Source of the DNA: RUG563 sp045590215
GTDB lineage: Bacteria > Bacillota > Clostridia > Christensenellales > Aristaeellaceae
NCBI GenBank assembly: GCA_045590215.1
Contig: JAZNQO010000013.1
Coordinates: forward strand, 62,001-126,000
Length of the DNA: 64,000 nucleotides
Reading direction: 5' to 3'
The first letter of the stretch is position 1, and each line of letters begins with the position of its first letter. Shown piece after piece: positions 22,818-32,285 of the stretch. The notes beneath the pieces were generated by a model. It did no database searches and was not told the origin of the DNA. It saw only the letters and a program-made list of their open reading frames with translations. A program made the position numbers and the translations under genes.

Positions 22818-25316
22818 CTAATCCCCGGAATGCCAAAAGAGGGAAAGGGCATCAGCGGCTTCGGGGGATTCTTTTTGATTGCCGAAGAAAAGGTCGGAAA
22901 GGTCATCCAGAAGGGTTCTGCTGCTGGACGGAGCTTTTGCCCGTGCCACCTGCACCGATTGGGAACCTTCTAAAAGAACGCCGTTGGAGAGCAGCTCCGA
23001 ATGAATGGGGATGATACGATAGGTGTATTCGACGCCAAGACGAGCCTTGGTATCGGTAAAATACAGGGTTTCCCCGGCGGAACCGTACAGTTCGTTTAAG
23101 ATAATACATTCCCCGATGGCGTCACGCTGAATACGGTACAGCCCGGCGTCCCGGCAGGTCATCACAAGGACGGGGTTTCCCTTATTGTTATGGGTTACAT
23201 AAAAGCCGGAAAGGGAACGGGGGGCCGACCAGATGTTGGATTCCTGGGTGGGGCGATTGGAAGAAAGAAACACTTCGGAATAAGCATAGTTGGACGGGGT
23301 CAGGGAGGAGGCCAGCATGGGCTTTCCGGCCCATTCGATGGATTTACGGTCGATTTTCAGCCAGACGATGCCGTCGGCAGACAGAAAATCCGGCTTGGTA
23401 CGATTGGAATAATAGCTTTTATAGAATTTGGTGGAAAGGGCTGCAGTGTAATCGCCGCCGGAAACCCAGCTTTGCATTTTATGGGCGTTATCCGGGTTAT
23501 CAAAGCCCATCCAGCAGGCGGTGGCGATTTCGCTGTTATAGGCTGCCATCCAGATATCCCTGTTGCCGCCACCGGTCATATTGACGGTGCCTGTCTTTCC
23601 GGCAACGGGGGTTCCTGCCCCGGAAAGCTTGGCCCCCGTGCCGGAGGATGTGACCGTTTGCAAAAGGCTGGTCATCAGATACGCCGTCTGGGCGGAAAGC
23701 ACGGTTTGGCCGCTTGTTTCGTGGTGATACACTTCATTCCCGTTGGCGTCGGTGATACGCTCGATGAAATAGGGGGCATAGAACGTGCCGCCGTTGGCAA
23801 AGGGTGCATAAGCCGCCGCTAATTGAACGGGGGAGACGCCATAAGTGAGGGAGCCCAGAGCCAAGGACAGATTGGCATCCCGGTCGTCCAAGGGGATGCC
23901 CACTTTTTGCAGATAATCCCGTGCAGCCGGCACGCCGATATCGTTCAGAAGGCCAACGGTGGCTACATTCAGGCTGTTTTTCAGGGCAGTACGCACGCTG
24001 ACCGTGCCGTAATAGAGATTGCCGCTGTTCCGGGGGGAATAATTACCGAATTTCCGGGGAGTATCATCCAAGGCACTGGCGGTCATATAGCCGAAAGACT
24101 GAATGGCCGGAGCGAAGACGGCCAAGGGCTTTAGGGCAGAGCCCGGCTGACGACGGAGCTGGGTAGCTCTATTCAGCCCTCGCTGCACCTGATAGGTGCG
24201 GCCGCCCACAATGGCTCGCACGGCTCCGCTTTTCACGTCCACGCTGGCCATGGCTCCCTGCACTTGTTCACCGTCGGCAGCGGAGGCGGGAAAATTGCTT
24301 TCCGCTGCAAATTGGGTGTCCATCAAATCCTGCTGGACGGGATCAAAGCAGGTATAAATCCGATACCCTGCGGAAAGCAGGGTGGTGCTGTCCAAGGAAA
24401 GAATGGCTTCCGCTTCATCTAATACCGCATCGGTATACCAGCCGTAAATGGCAGCTTTGGCCGGCTGCTCTATGAGGGGCACTTCAAGCGACAGGGCAGT
24501 TTGATATTGGGCACTTGTCAGCATGTTGTTTTCCAGCATGGTGGAGAGGATATAGTCTCTTCTTTGTCGGTTATTTTCCGGGTTCAGGTGAGGTGCATAG
24601 AGGGAAGGGGCTTTAATGATGGCTGCCAGCGTGGCCCCTTGGGCGACGTTCAATTCTGCGGCAGAAATGCCAAAATAGCTTTGGGCGGCGGCTTCGATGC
24701 CATAGGCTCCACGGCCAAAGTAGATATGGTTGAGATACATTTCCAAAATTTCTTCCTTGGAGCATTGCATTTCCAGCTGTATGGAGAGAAAGATTTCTTC
24801 CAATTTTCTGGCGATGGTTTTCCGGGGACTCAAGTGGGTAAGCTTAATGAGCTGCTGGGTGATAGTGGAGGCTCCCTGGCTGTAAGAGCCGGACTGGATA
24901 TTGGCAGCTACGGCTCCGAAAATGCGGGTGATATCAAAGCCGGAATGATCAAAAAAACGCAAATCCTCGGCGGCCAGGAAGGCATTTTGCACATCTTTCG
25001 GAATAGCAGAAAGGGTGGTCAAAATACGGTTTTCCGTGCTTTGAATCCGGGTGATTTCCTGGCCATCCTTATCAAAGAGGATACCCGTCTGGGCGACGTT
25101 TTTCAGCTTATCCATGTCCAGAGCCTGCCAATTTTGCACATCAAAAATATAATAGCCGGATATGAGCGCAGAAAGAAAAAGGACGCAGAAAACAAGCAGG
25201 ATTTTTCTGCCGGTATGGCGTTTGCCACGGGACAGGCCATGCAGCATTTTCTTTTCTTCCTTTTCTGTTTTTTTGTTCATTTTTTCCATGTGTTTTTGCT
25301 CACGATCCTTGCGCAT
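22818..25316 (-). CDS. Class A penicillin-binding protein (PBP1A type)
   Basis: A bifunctional wall-synthesis enzyme of 832 residues. A basic cytoplasmic tail and one transmembrane helix (ILLVFCVLFLSALISGYYIF) precede a GT51 glycosyltransferase domain (EDLRFFDHSG, QGASTITQQLIK, YLNHIYFGRGAYG) and a transpeptidase domain (SxxK as PGSALKPL, SxN as NSLN, KTGT). The C-terminal about 150 residues are an extra Fn3-like beta domain. The start is uncertain: ATG 25316 (GGCGGTG eight bases upstream) or ATG 25337. It ends with TAG, rare in this window. It is divergent from the FtsH-type gene. Confidence 0.93.
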   Translation of the reverse strand: MRKDREQKHMEKMNKKTEKEEKKMLHGLSRGKRHTGRKILLVFCVLFLSALISGYYIFDVQNWQALDMDKLKNVAQTGILFDKDGQEITRIQSTENRILTTLSAIPKDVQNAFLAAEDLRFFDHSGFDITRIFGAVAANIQSGSYSQGASTITQQLIKLTHLSPRKTIARKLEEIFLSIQLEMQCSKEEILEMYLNHIYFGRGAYGIEAAAQSYFGISAAELNVAQGATLAAIIKAPSLYAPHLNPENNRQRRDYILSTMLENNMLTSAQYQTALSLEVPLIEQPAKAAIYGWYTDAVLDEAEAILSLDSTTLLSAGYRIYTCFDPVQQDLMDTQFAAESNFPASAADGEQVQGAMASVDVKSGAVRAIVGGRTYQVQRGLNRATQLRRQPGSALKPLAVFAPAIQSFGYMTASALDDTPRKFGNYSPRNSGNLYYGTVSVRTALKNSLNVATVGLLNDIGVPAARDYLQKVGIPLDDRDANLSLALGSLTYGVSPVQLAAAYAPFANGGTFYAPYFIERITDANGNEVYHHETSGQTVLSAQTAYLMTSLLQTVTSSGTGAKLSGAGTPVAGKTGTVNMTGGGNRDIWMAAYNSEIATACWMGFDNPDNAHKMQSWVSGGDYTAALSTKFYKSYYSNRTKPDFLSADGIVWLKIDRKSIEWAGKPMLASSLTPSNYAYSEVFLSSNRPTQESNIWSAPRSLSGFYVTHNNKGNPVLVMTCRDAGLYRIQRDAIGECIILNELYGSAGETLYFTDTKARLGVEYTYRIIPIHSELLSNGVLLEGSQSVQVARAKAPSSSRTLLDDLSDLFFGNQKESPEAADALSLFWHSGD

Positions 25317-25403
25317 CCGTGCTGCACCGCCTTTCATGCGCAGTATGCCCTGAAATGCTTTCCATAAACCTTGAAATGATTGGCAGGATGGCAGAAAGTA
25401 CCG

Positions 25404-25433
25404 TGGACAGAGGAAAAACAGCCGATATATACT
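25404..25433 (+). promoter_or_regulatory. Probable promoter of the FtsH-type gene
   Basis: TGGACA (25404-25409), 18-base spacer, TATACT (25428-25433), 33 bases before the start codon. Confidence 0.5.
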
Positions 25434-25466
25434 GATCACAGATTTCTGATGGAAGGATGAAAGGAC

Positions 25467-27098
25467 ATGCTGAAAAAGAAAGGATTTGCGGTGCTGGTGG
25501 CTTTGATGCTGGTAACGCTTCTATTATCACTGCAAACGGAAAGGAAAGAAAATGCCGTGCAGGGGCTTGGGTATCCCAAGTTTCTGGAAATGGCAGAAAA
25601 GGGCGAAGTAAGGAAGGTGATTTATACCAATGAAGCGTTCTGGCAGGTGGAGCTTTCAGACGGAAAGGTGTATCAGGTTCCCAACCCCAGAAATGAAGAT
25701 AGCAAGGAAAGACTGCTTAAAAATGGCATTGAAGTAGTCGAAAAGGAGAAAATCAATATGCTGCCGCTGGTGTTTCTTATGTTCCTTTGCTTTGTTTTCT
25801 TTTCAAGGCAGAAGGGCGGTATGGAAGCCATGCCCTCCGGCGATGCTGCAAGCCATATCCCGGATAAAACCTTTCAGGATGTGATTATTGACAAAGATAC
25901 CCTTTCCGCCATGGAGGATTTGAAATGCTATTTGAAAAACCCGGATATATACGAAGAAATGGGTGCAAGGCCGCCAAGGGGCGTATTGCTCTATGGACCG
26001 CCGGGGACGGGCAAAACGCTGCTGGCGCAAGCCTTGGCCGGGGAAGTGAAGAAGGGCTTCTTTGCTGTCAGTGGTTCGGATTTTGTGCAGGTGTATGTGG
26101 GGGTAGGTGCTTCCAGAATACGAAGCCTCTTCAAAAAAGCAAGAAAAGAAGGGGGCGGCGTGATTTTTATTGACGAAATTGATGCGCTGGGCAAGAAACG
26201 GGATAATGCCAACGACGAGCGGGAACAGACCCTGAACGCCCTGCTCACGGAAATGAACGGTTTTCACGGAAAGGATGGCATCATCGTCCTGGCGGCCACA
26301 AATCGGCCGGACACTTTGGATGCGGCTCTCCTTCGGGAAGGAAGGTTTGACAGGCGCATTGAAATCGGCCTGCCGGACAGGGAAGGAAGAGAAAGGATGC
26401 TAATGGTGCATACGAAAAACAAGCATCTGGCAAGCGATGTGGATATCAAAGAAATGGCCGCACGCACTGCCCTTTTTTCCGGAGCGCAGCTGGAAAGCAT
26501 GGTGAACGAAGCAGCCATCCGGGCAATCCGGGAGGGAAAAAAGGAAATTTCCATGGCACATCTGGAAACGGCCTTTTATGCTCAGATTGCAGGGGATGAA
26601 AGAAAGAAAACAGGCGCAGAAAAGGAAAAGAAGATGATTGCCGTGCATGAAGCCGGTCACGCCGTCTTGACCCATGCCCTTTTACCGGAGCATACTTTGA
26701 CAAGGGTGACGGTGCTCCCCAGCAGCAAAGGCGCAGCAGGCTACAGCCTCTCCATTCAGCCGGACAGACTGCTCTATACCAAGCAGGAGCTTTTGTGCCA
26801 TATGGCTGTTGCTCTTGGGGGCAGAGCGGCGGAAGAAATGATGTTTGGGAGGGAAAACGTATCAAACGGCGCAGGCAGTGATCTGGAAAAGGCAGAAGAA
26901 ATGGCGGCACAGATGGTGAAATGGCACATGGCAGAGGAAAAAGACGCACAAGAGGGCAAACAAAGCCTGATGAAAAAAGCCTATGAGATAGCGAAAAGTG
27001 TATTGGAAGAAAGAAGGGGAAGGGTGGAAAAGATGGCCCAGGCTCTCATGGAAAAGGAAACGCTGAATGAAGGGGAAATCCTTTTCTTCGTGGCGTAA
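25467..27098 (+). CDS. FtsH-family ATP-dependent zinc metalloprotease, compact form
   Basis: A 543-residue membrane AAA+ protease: two transmembrane helices (about 7-23 and 98-115) around a small extracytoplasmic domain, Walker A GPPGTGKT, Walker B VIFIDEIDAL, second region of homology ATNRPDTLDAALLREGRFDR, zinc motif HEAGH and a downstream aspartate in NGAGSDLEKA. It degrades membrane and short-lived proteins. It is shorter than usual FtsH (600-plus residues), with a brief C-terminus. The usual tilS-hpt-ftsH neighbourhood is absent, so it is probably an accessory copy (inference). Confidence 0.9.
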   Translation: MLKKKGFAVLVALMLVTLLLSLQTERKENAVQGLGYPKFLEMAEKGEVRKVIYTNEAFWQVELSDGKVYQVPNPRNEDSKERLLKNGIEVVEKEKINMLPLVFLMFLCFVFFSRQKGGMEAMPSGDAASHIPDKTFQDVIIDKDTLSAMEDLKCYLKNPDIYEEMGARPPRGVLLYGPPGTGKTLLAQALAGEVKKGFFAVSGSDFVQVYVGVGASRIRSLFKKARKEGGGVIFIDEIDALGKKRDNANDEREQTLNALLTEMNGFHGKDGIIVLAATNRPDTLDAALLREGRFDRRIEIGLPDREGRERMLMVHTKNKHLASDVDIKEMAARTALFSGAQLESMVNEAAIRAIREGKKEISMAHLETAFYAQIAGDERKKTGAEKEKKMIAVHEAGHAVLTHALLPEHTLTRVTVLPSSKGAAGYSLSIQPDRLLYTKQELLCHMAVALGGRAAEEMMFGRENVSNGAGSDLEKAEEMAAQMVKWHMAEEKDAQEGKQSLMKKAYEIAKSVLEERRGRVEKMAQALMEKETLNEGEILFFVA

Positions 27099-27120
27099 AT
27101 GAGGCAATGAAAAAAAGGGG

Positions 27121-27149
27121 TGGAAAAATGAGCAGAATTTATGTATAAT
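27121..27149 (+). promoter_or_regulatory. Promoter of the solute-binding protein gene
   Basis: TATAAT (27144-27149) with a weak TGGAAA (27121-27126) 17 bases upstream. Confidence 0.5.
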
Positions 27150-27180
27150 AAAAGTATTACCGCAAAGGAGGTTCCGTTTC

Positions 27181-28698
27181 GTGAAAAAACGGATGTTTTG
27201 CCTGATGCTTGCGCTGCTGATGCTGCTCGGATGCGCAGCTGCAGCTGAAGATGCCAAAGAAGATGCCAATGAAAGAACCCTTGTGCTGGCCGGGTTTGAT
27301 GATACCCAATACCGTAAATGGGAAGATAATCTCTTCTTTCAGCGGATGGAAGAGAAAACAGGGGTGAAATTTACCTATCAGCAATATACAAAAGAAGAGG
27401 AATGGACGAAGGCCAAAGCCGCCATGGAAAAGGGCGGCGAGATGCCGGATGTTCTTTTTAAGGCCGCCCTGACCACCACCGAATGTATTGAAATGTACGA
27501 AAAGGGCGTACTGGTGGATTTGAAACCTTACCTGGAAAGCTGTTGCCCCAATCTGTGGCTGCTTTTGCAGGAGTACCCGGATGTGTTGGAGGCCATCACC
27601 CTGCCCGGCGGCCAGATTGCAGCTCTGCCTTATATCAAGCCTTCCGGCACCCAGAACTATATCTGGGTGAACGAGAAGTGGCTGGAAAAAGTGAACCTTG
27701 AAATGCCCACGGATCTGGAGAGCTTTGAAAACGTGCTGCGTGCCTTCAAGGAAAAAGACCCCAACCGCAACGGCAAGGAAGACGAAGTGCCCTTTGGCTT
27801 CATGGGGCCTTTTGACCTGAAATTTTTAGCCCATGCCTTTGGCCTTGTGGGCAATGACTATAATATTTTTGTGGAAGAGGGACAGGTGAAATTCCTGCCC
27901 TTGGAAGATGCTTTCCGCCCCTTCCTTGCATGGTGCCATAAGCTCTATGAAGATGAATTATTGGATCAGGAAGGGTTCTTTACCTCCAGCTATGTCCGCA
28001 CGGAAAAAGCCTCTGCCAAAGAGGAATACACCACCTACGGCATGTTCCTTGCCCCCAGAGCCTATGACGTTGTTCAGAATAATCTGGCCTTTGATTATGC
28101 CATGATGATGCCCCTTTCCTATGAAGGGAAGCAGGTATACCGTGATTTTTCCGGCCAGGCCATCCGGGGCACCTTCGCCGTTACCAGCGGCTGTGAAAAC
28201 ATTGAAGAAGTGCTTCGCTGGGTGGATTATCTCTACACGGAAGAAGGATATGTGCTGGAAAACATCGGCATGGAGAATAAAGAATATTACTTTAATTCCG
28301 ACGGCACATGGGAAATGACCTCCGAAACCATTTCCGATTCCTTCTATACGGTTGTGACGATCATCGCAAACGGCGCAACGCCTCCCGGCGCAGTGTTTGA
28401 TAGCTTTGACCGGAAAGTGGCCGACAAGGTGAACCAGAAAATCCTTAAAGAACAGGATGAATTTTCCCAGTATCTTATGCAGCCCTTCCCGGTCTATACA
28501 TTGACAAAGGAAGAAGCGCAGGAGATTGCACCTTTGCAAAATGAACTGGGGCTTTATGTGGATCAGATGATGGGCCGCTTCATCCGGGGCGATATGGAGC
28601 TGACAGACGAAAACTATCAGCAGTTTATCGACACACTGTATGAAAAGAACGTGGAAGGATTCCTGGCTTTCTGGCAGAAGATTTTAGAAGCACGTTAA
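27181..28698 (+). CDS. Extracellular solute-binding lipoprotein of an ABC transporter
   Basis: A 505-residue lipoprotein: signal peptide with lipobox LLGC (Cys18), then an ABC type-1 sugar-binding fold (TLVLAGFDDTQYRKWEDN, PDVLFKAALTTTE, KEKDPNRNGKEDEVPFGF). The DxNxxGKxDE segment is common in this family in Clostridia. GTG start at 27181, nine bases after AGGAGG. No permease genes follow; galactokinase does, which hints at a galactose-containing ligand (inference). Confidence 0.87.
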   Translation: MKKRMFCLMLALLMLLGCAAAAEDAKEDANERTLVLAGFDDTQYRKWEDNLFFQRMEEKTGVKFTYQQYTKEEEWTKAKAAMEKGGEMPDVLFKAALTTTECIEMYEKGVLVDLKPYLESCCPNLWLLLQEYPDVLEAITLPGGQIAALPYIKPSGTQNYIWVNEKWLEKVNLEMPTDLESFENVLRAFKEKDPNRNGKEDEVPFGFMGPFDLKFLAHAFGLVGNDYNIFVEEGQVKFLPLEDAFRPFLAWCHKLYEDELLDQEGFFTSSYVRTEKASAKEEYTTYGMFLAPRAYDVVQNNLAFDYAMMMPLSYEGKQVYRDFSGQAIRGTFAVTSGCENIEEVLRWVDYLYTEEGYVLENIGMENKEYYFNSDGTWEMTSETISDSFYTVVTIIANGATPPGAVFDSFDRKVADKVNQKILKEQDEFSQYLMQPFPVYTLTKEEAQEIAPLQNELGLYVDQMMGRFIRGDMELTDENYQQFIDTLYEKNVEGFLAFWQKILEAR

Positions 28699-28712
28699 GG
28701 AGGAAATGTCCT

Positions 28713-30008
28713 ATGGATAGTTATGCCCGTTTGTTGGCTGCCATTCGCAGGCCGTATGCAACGGAGCGTTTTTCCAGGCTCTATGGCCATAAAGAAGGGG
28801 GGATGGCTTACCAGATTACCCGCTATTCCCGGCTGACCAAAGCCCATGAAGACCTGTTTCACGATAATCATGCCCCATTATATATGATAAGTGCTCCCGG
28901 CCGCACGGAGATCGGCGGCAATCACACGGACCACAATAACGGCTGTGTGCTGGCGGCGGCAGTGAATCTGGACACGCTGGCTTGCGTTGCCAAAACGGAA
29001 GGGAACGAAATTCGCATCAGCAGTGAAGGCTACCCGGAAGTGGTGGTGACGCTGGATGATCTGAACATCCGGGAGGAGGAAAAGGGCACTTCGGCGGCTC
29101 TGGTTCGGGGTGTTGCCAAGGGCATGAAGGAAAACGGCTTCAGCGTTGGCGGCTTCCATGCGGCGGTGGTTTCCGATGTGATGGGCGGCAGCGGCCTTTC
29201 CTCTTCCGCAGCCTATGAAGTGCTGATTGCCAAGATTTTTGAAACGCTGTATAACGAAAAGGAAATGGATGCCACCCTGCGGGCGAAGATTTCCCAAATG
29301 GCGGAGAACGAATATTTCGGCAAACCCTCCGGCCTGATGGATCAGATGGCGTGCAGCACGGGCGGCCTTGTGAATATTGATTTCAAATGTCAGCCGAAGG
29401 TGAAACCGCTGCAATATAATTTCAGCGAAAGCGGATATCAGCTGGTGGTGGTGGCAACCGGCGGCAGCCATGATAACCTGACGGACGAATATGCTGCTAT
29501 CCGTACGGAAATGCAGCAGGTGGCTGCTTTCTTTGGGGAAAAGGTGTTGCGCTGCGTGCGGCCGGAAAATTTGTATCAGCATGTGAATGAACTGCGTGAA
29601 AAGCTGGGCGAAAGAGCCGTGCTGCGTGCCATGCACTTTTTTATGGAAAATGAACGGGTGAAGCAGCAGGTGAACGCCCTGCAGCAGCATGATTTGAACG
29701 CTTTCTTTGCTGCTGTAAATGCTTCCGGTAAGAGCAGCTGGACGCTGCTGCAAAATATCTATCCCGGCGGCAGCACCTCACAGCCCATGGCACTTGCCTT
29801 GGCTGTAGCGGAGATTTTGCTCCGGGGCAAGGGTGCATTTCGGGTGCACGGCGGCGGCTTTGCCGGCACCACGCTGAACTTTGTGCCCACGGAAGAAACG
29901 GCAGAGTTTGTGAAGCGGATGGAGCAGGTGTTCGGCAACGGCAGCTGTGTGGTGCTTGACGTGCGCAGCGACGGCCCCTGCCAGGTGTTCTGCTCGGAAG
30001 AAAATTGA
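28713..30008 (+). CDS. galK: Galactokinase (GHMP family)
   Basis: A 431-residue GHMP kinase with the galactokinase signature APGRTEIGGNHTDHNNG, the ATP-binding motif GGSGLSSSAAYE, the catalytic-base region GLMDQMAC and the C-terminal motif HGGGFAGTT. It phosphorylates galactose at C1 for the Leloir pathway. It is longer than usual (about 390), with a 50-residue N-terminal extension. It follows the solute-binding gene by 14 bases with AAGGAGG, so they are one operon. galE and galT are not in the window. Confidence 0.93.
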   Translation: MDSYARLLAAIRRPYATERFSRLYGHKEGGMAYQITRYSRLTKAHEDLFHDNHAPLYMISAPGRTEIGGNHTDHNNGCVLAAAVNLDTLACVAKTEGNEIRISSEGYPEVVVTLDDLNIREEEKGTSAALVRGVAKGMKENGFSVGGFHAAVVSDVMGGSGLSSSAAYEVLIAKIFETLYNEKEMDATLRAKISQMAENEYFGKPSGLMDQMACSTGGLVNIDFKCQPKVKPLQYNFSESGYQLVVVATGGSHDNLTDEYAAIRTEMQQVAAFFGEKVLRCVRPENLYQHVNELREKLGERAVLRAMHFFMENERVKQQVNALQQHDLNAFFAAVNASGKSSWTLLQNIYPGGSTSQPMALALAVAEILLRGKGAFRVHGGGFAGTTLNFVPTEETAEFVKRMEQVFGNGSCVVLDVRSDGPCQVFCSEEN

Positions 30009-30014
30009 TTGCAT

Positions 30015-30056
30015 ACAGCCATCCTGCGGTATTTATGCGGATGGCTGTTCTTGTTC
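30015..30056 (+). terminator. Terminator after galK
   Basis: A perfect 10-bp stem (30015-30024 with 30039-30048), followed by T-rich sequence. It supports a later start for the next gene. Confidence 0.6.
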
Positions 30057-30067
30057 AGGGGGAAAGC

Positions 30068-30661
30068 ATGGGGGATTTACTGGGGGCGGCGGCAAGCTAT
30101 CTGATGATCGTGCTGATTTTGATGCTGATCGGGCAGTTCATCGTACAAATCGGGCGCATGAAAAGGGAAACGCTGATGGGGTTTGGCCGGGTGGCAGTGT
30201 ACACCGGGCTGTTTGCGCTTGCCGAATACGGGCTGATGATGTTCTTTCGCAGGGCGGCTACCGGTGCAGGAAAGATGATTACACTCGGTGATATTGTGGA
30301 TCAGCGGATGTTCAGCCATGTTTTCAGCCAGTCTTTCCTTGATTACAGCTTTTGTATGGCACTTGCAGTACTGGAAACGGCAGCGGCAGGCTGCTTCTTT
30401 TATCAGGCAGTAAGAGCAAAAACGGACGCCCGGACGACAAGCAAAGGCATATTCTGGCTTCTGATGCTGCCGGGGGTGGAAATGTCTCTGCTGCCGTTCC
30501 CTGGCTGCACGGTGCTGATTTTATGCGTTGTTTGCTTCATCTTTCGCAAGAAAATGCCCTTTGACAAGGTGCGTTTGCCTTATGCCGCAAAGGCTGTGCT
30601 GATGGTGCTGTTTGCCATGGTGAAAACATGGATTGCCTATCGGCTGGGGATGGGGGCGTGA
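30068..30661 (+). CDS. Integral membrane protein, unknown function
   Basis: A 197-residue protein with about six hydrophobic segments (YLMIVLILMLIGQFIV near the start, later GIFWLLMLPGVEMSLLPF). No recognised motif. The ATG at 30068 follows AGGGGGAAAG; the open frame begins at 30005 but its first part is the galK terminator. It lies four bases before a PIG-V-like membrane glycosyltransferase gene, so it may be its partner. Confidence 0.7.
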   Translation: MGDLLGAAASYLMIVLILMLIGQFIVQIGRMKRETLMGFGRVAVYTGLFALAEYGLMMFFRRAATGAGKMITLGDIVDQRMFSHVFSQSFLDYSFCMALAVLETAAAGCFFYQAVRAKTDARTTSKGIFWLLMLPGVEMSLLPFPGCTVLILCVVCFIFRKKMPFDKVRLPYAAKAVLMVLFAMVKTWIAYRLGMGA

Positions 30662-30665
30662 GGCC

Positions 30666-31775
30666 ATGAAAAAGCGTTTGCTCAATTGGGCTCTTATTGC
30701 CCTGACGGTGGTTTTGATCCATGATGTGATGCTGGTGCTGGGCTGCCTGATGGTAAAGGGCACGGTTTCCTGGGACAGCTTGAAAACACTGGTTTTGGAA
30801 AGGCTCACCATGCCCGGCGATGCGCCAAGATATTTGCAGATTGCAAGGGAAGGGTATGTAACGGAAGGGGCGGACGCCATCAATTTAGTGTTTTATCCCT
30901 TGTATCCGTTTTTGATGCGCATTTTTTCCTTTGGGGTTTTGGATCTGGCCGCTGTGGGTATGACCATATCACGGCTTTCCCTGATGGGAGCCGGGATCGC
31001 CTTATATGAGCTGATTAAAGTGAACAGTGATGAAGAGGCGGCGTGGACGGGCGTATTGATGATGGCCGTTTATCCCTTTTCCATGTTCACGGTGGGGGTT
31101 TACACGGAAAGCCTGTTTTTGTTTCTGACCATCGGGTGCATGCTGGCCATTAGGAAAGAGAAAATGCCGCTGGCCGGGGTCATTGGCTTTTTGGCGGCAT
31201 TGACGAGGGTGCAGGGCATGCTGCTGATTTTCCCGGCGGTGTATTATGCGGTGGCAGGGGCACTGCAAAAGGAAAACAGAAGAAAAATCAAGTGGACGGA
31301 CGCCGCTGTTTTCCTGATACCTATGGGGTTTGCGGTGTACTTGATGATCAATTATCATCTGCACGGCAACGCTTTCCAATTCCTGCTTTACGAGGAAGGG
31401 GAGCCCTGGTATCAGACCACCAAATGGGTGGGGACAAACATCGCCCAGCAATATCAAAATGCGATTGAATTTGCCGGGCTGGAAATCATTATCTATTGGC
31501 CGCAGATGATTCTCTTCTTCGTTGCGGCAGGGATTTTACTCGTAGGCATCAAGGAAAATATCCGGATGGAATATCTGCTGTATGGGGCGGTTTATCTGGG
31601 GTTCACTTATCTTTCCGGCTGGATGATCAGCGGCGGCAGGTATATGCTGTGCTGCTTCCCGTGCTTTATGGTGCTTTCGCAAATGCAGAAGGGCAGGAAG
31701 ATTGCGCTTGCAATCAGTGCGGTGCTGTTTGCTGTGTACAGTTACTTCTTCTTGGCCGGGTACGCCATTATGTGA
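30666..31775 (+). CDS. PIG-V/GT-C-type membrane mannosyltransferase-like protein
   Basis: A 369-residue multi-spanning protein. The loop after the first helix has the GDAPRYLQIAREGY motif (aspartate plus aromatic/Arg) typical of PIG-V-type GT-C glycosyltransferases, which use lipid-linked sugars; further family features are YPLYPFLMRI and AVYPFSMFTVGVYTESLFL. About ten transmembrane helices. Bacterial members are thought to decorate lipids or cell-wall polymers; the acceptor is unknown. The ATG at 30666 follows GTGAGG. Confidence 0.82.
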   Translation: MKKRLLNWALIALTVVLIHDVMLVLGCLMVKGTVSWDSLKTLVLERLTMPGDAPRYLQIAREGYVTEGADAINLVFYPLYPFLMRIFSFGVLDLAAVGMTISRLSLMGAGIALYELIKVNSDEEAAWTGVLMMAVYPFSMFTVGVYTESLFLFLTIGCMLAIRKEKMPLAGVIGFLAALTRVQGMLLIFPAVYYAVAGALQKENRRKIKWTDAAVFLIPMGFAVYLMINYHLHGNAFQFLLYEEGEPWYQTTKWVGTNIAQQYQNAIEFAGLEIIIYWPQMILFFVAAGILLVGIKENIRMEYLLYGAVYLGFTYLSGWMISGGRYMLCCFPCFMVLSQMQKGRKIALAISAVLFAVYSYFFLAGYAIM

Positions 31776-31778
31776 CGG

Positions 31779-31808
31779 TTGACAGAAGAAAGAAAAAGGC
31801 GGTATAAT
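31779..31808 (+). promoter_or_regulatory. Promoter of tsaE-tsaB-rimI
   Basis: TTGACA (31779-31784), 18-base spacer, TATAAT (31803-31808), right after the preceding stop codon. Confidence 0.8.
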
Positions 31809-31841
31809 GCCAAAGCTATATTCAGAAAGGGGGCAAGACGC

Positions 31842-32285
31842 ATGATCAGCCGTTCGGCACAGGAAACGAGGAATATCGGGGAAAGGCTGTCCATGCAGCT
31901 GAATCCCGGCGATGTGGTGCTGCTGGAAGGGGATTTGGGCGCCGGAAAGAGCGAACTGGCAAGAGGGATTGCGAGAGGCCTTGGCATTCAGGGTGCCGTG
32001 CCCAGTCCGTCCTTTACCATCCTCAACGCCTATGATGAAGGCCGCTGTCCTCTTTATCATTTTGACTGGTATCGCATTGAAGATGCCAATGAAATCTACG
32101 AAATGGGCATGGAAGAGCAGCTGGGCGGAGACGGCATTGCACTAATTGAATGGAGCGAAAGAGCCAAGGAATGCTTGCCCGAAAAACTGCTGAAAATCGA
32201 AATTACAACAATTGATGAAAACACAAGAGAAATGCGCTTTGAGCCGGTGGGCGGCTTTCATTTTGAGGAGAAGAAATTAAGATGA
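31842..32285 (+). CDS. tsaE: tRNA t6A37 biosynthesis ATPase TsaE
   Basis: A 147-residue P-loop ATPase with Walker A EGDLGAGKSELAR, the PSPSFTILNAYDEG segment and the HFDWYRIEDANE motif characteristic of TsaE (YjeE). It drives the TsaB-TsaD-TsaE cycle that makes N6-threonylcarbamoyladenosine at tRNA position 37. The ATG at 31842 follows AAAGGGGG. It overlaps tsaB by four bases (ATGA). tsaD is not in the window. Confidence 0.95.
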   Translation: MISRSAQETRNIGERLSMQLNPGDVVLLEGDLGAGKSELARGIARGLGIQGAVPSPSFTILNAYDEGRCPLYHFDWYRIEDANEIYEMGMEEQLGGDGIALIEWSERAKECLPEKLLKIEITTIDENTREMRFEPVGGFHFEEKKLR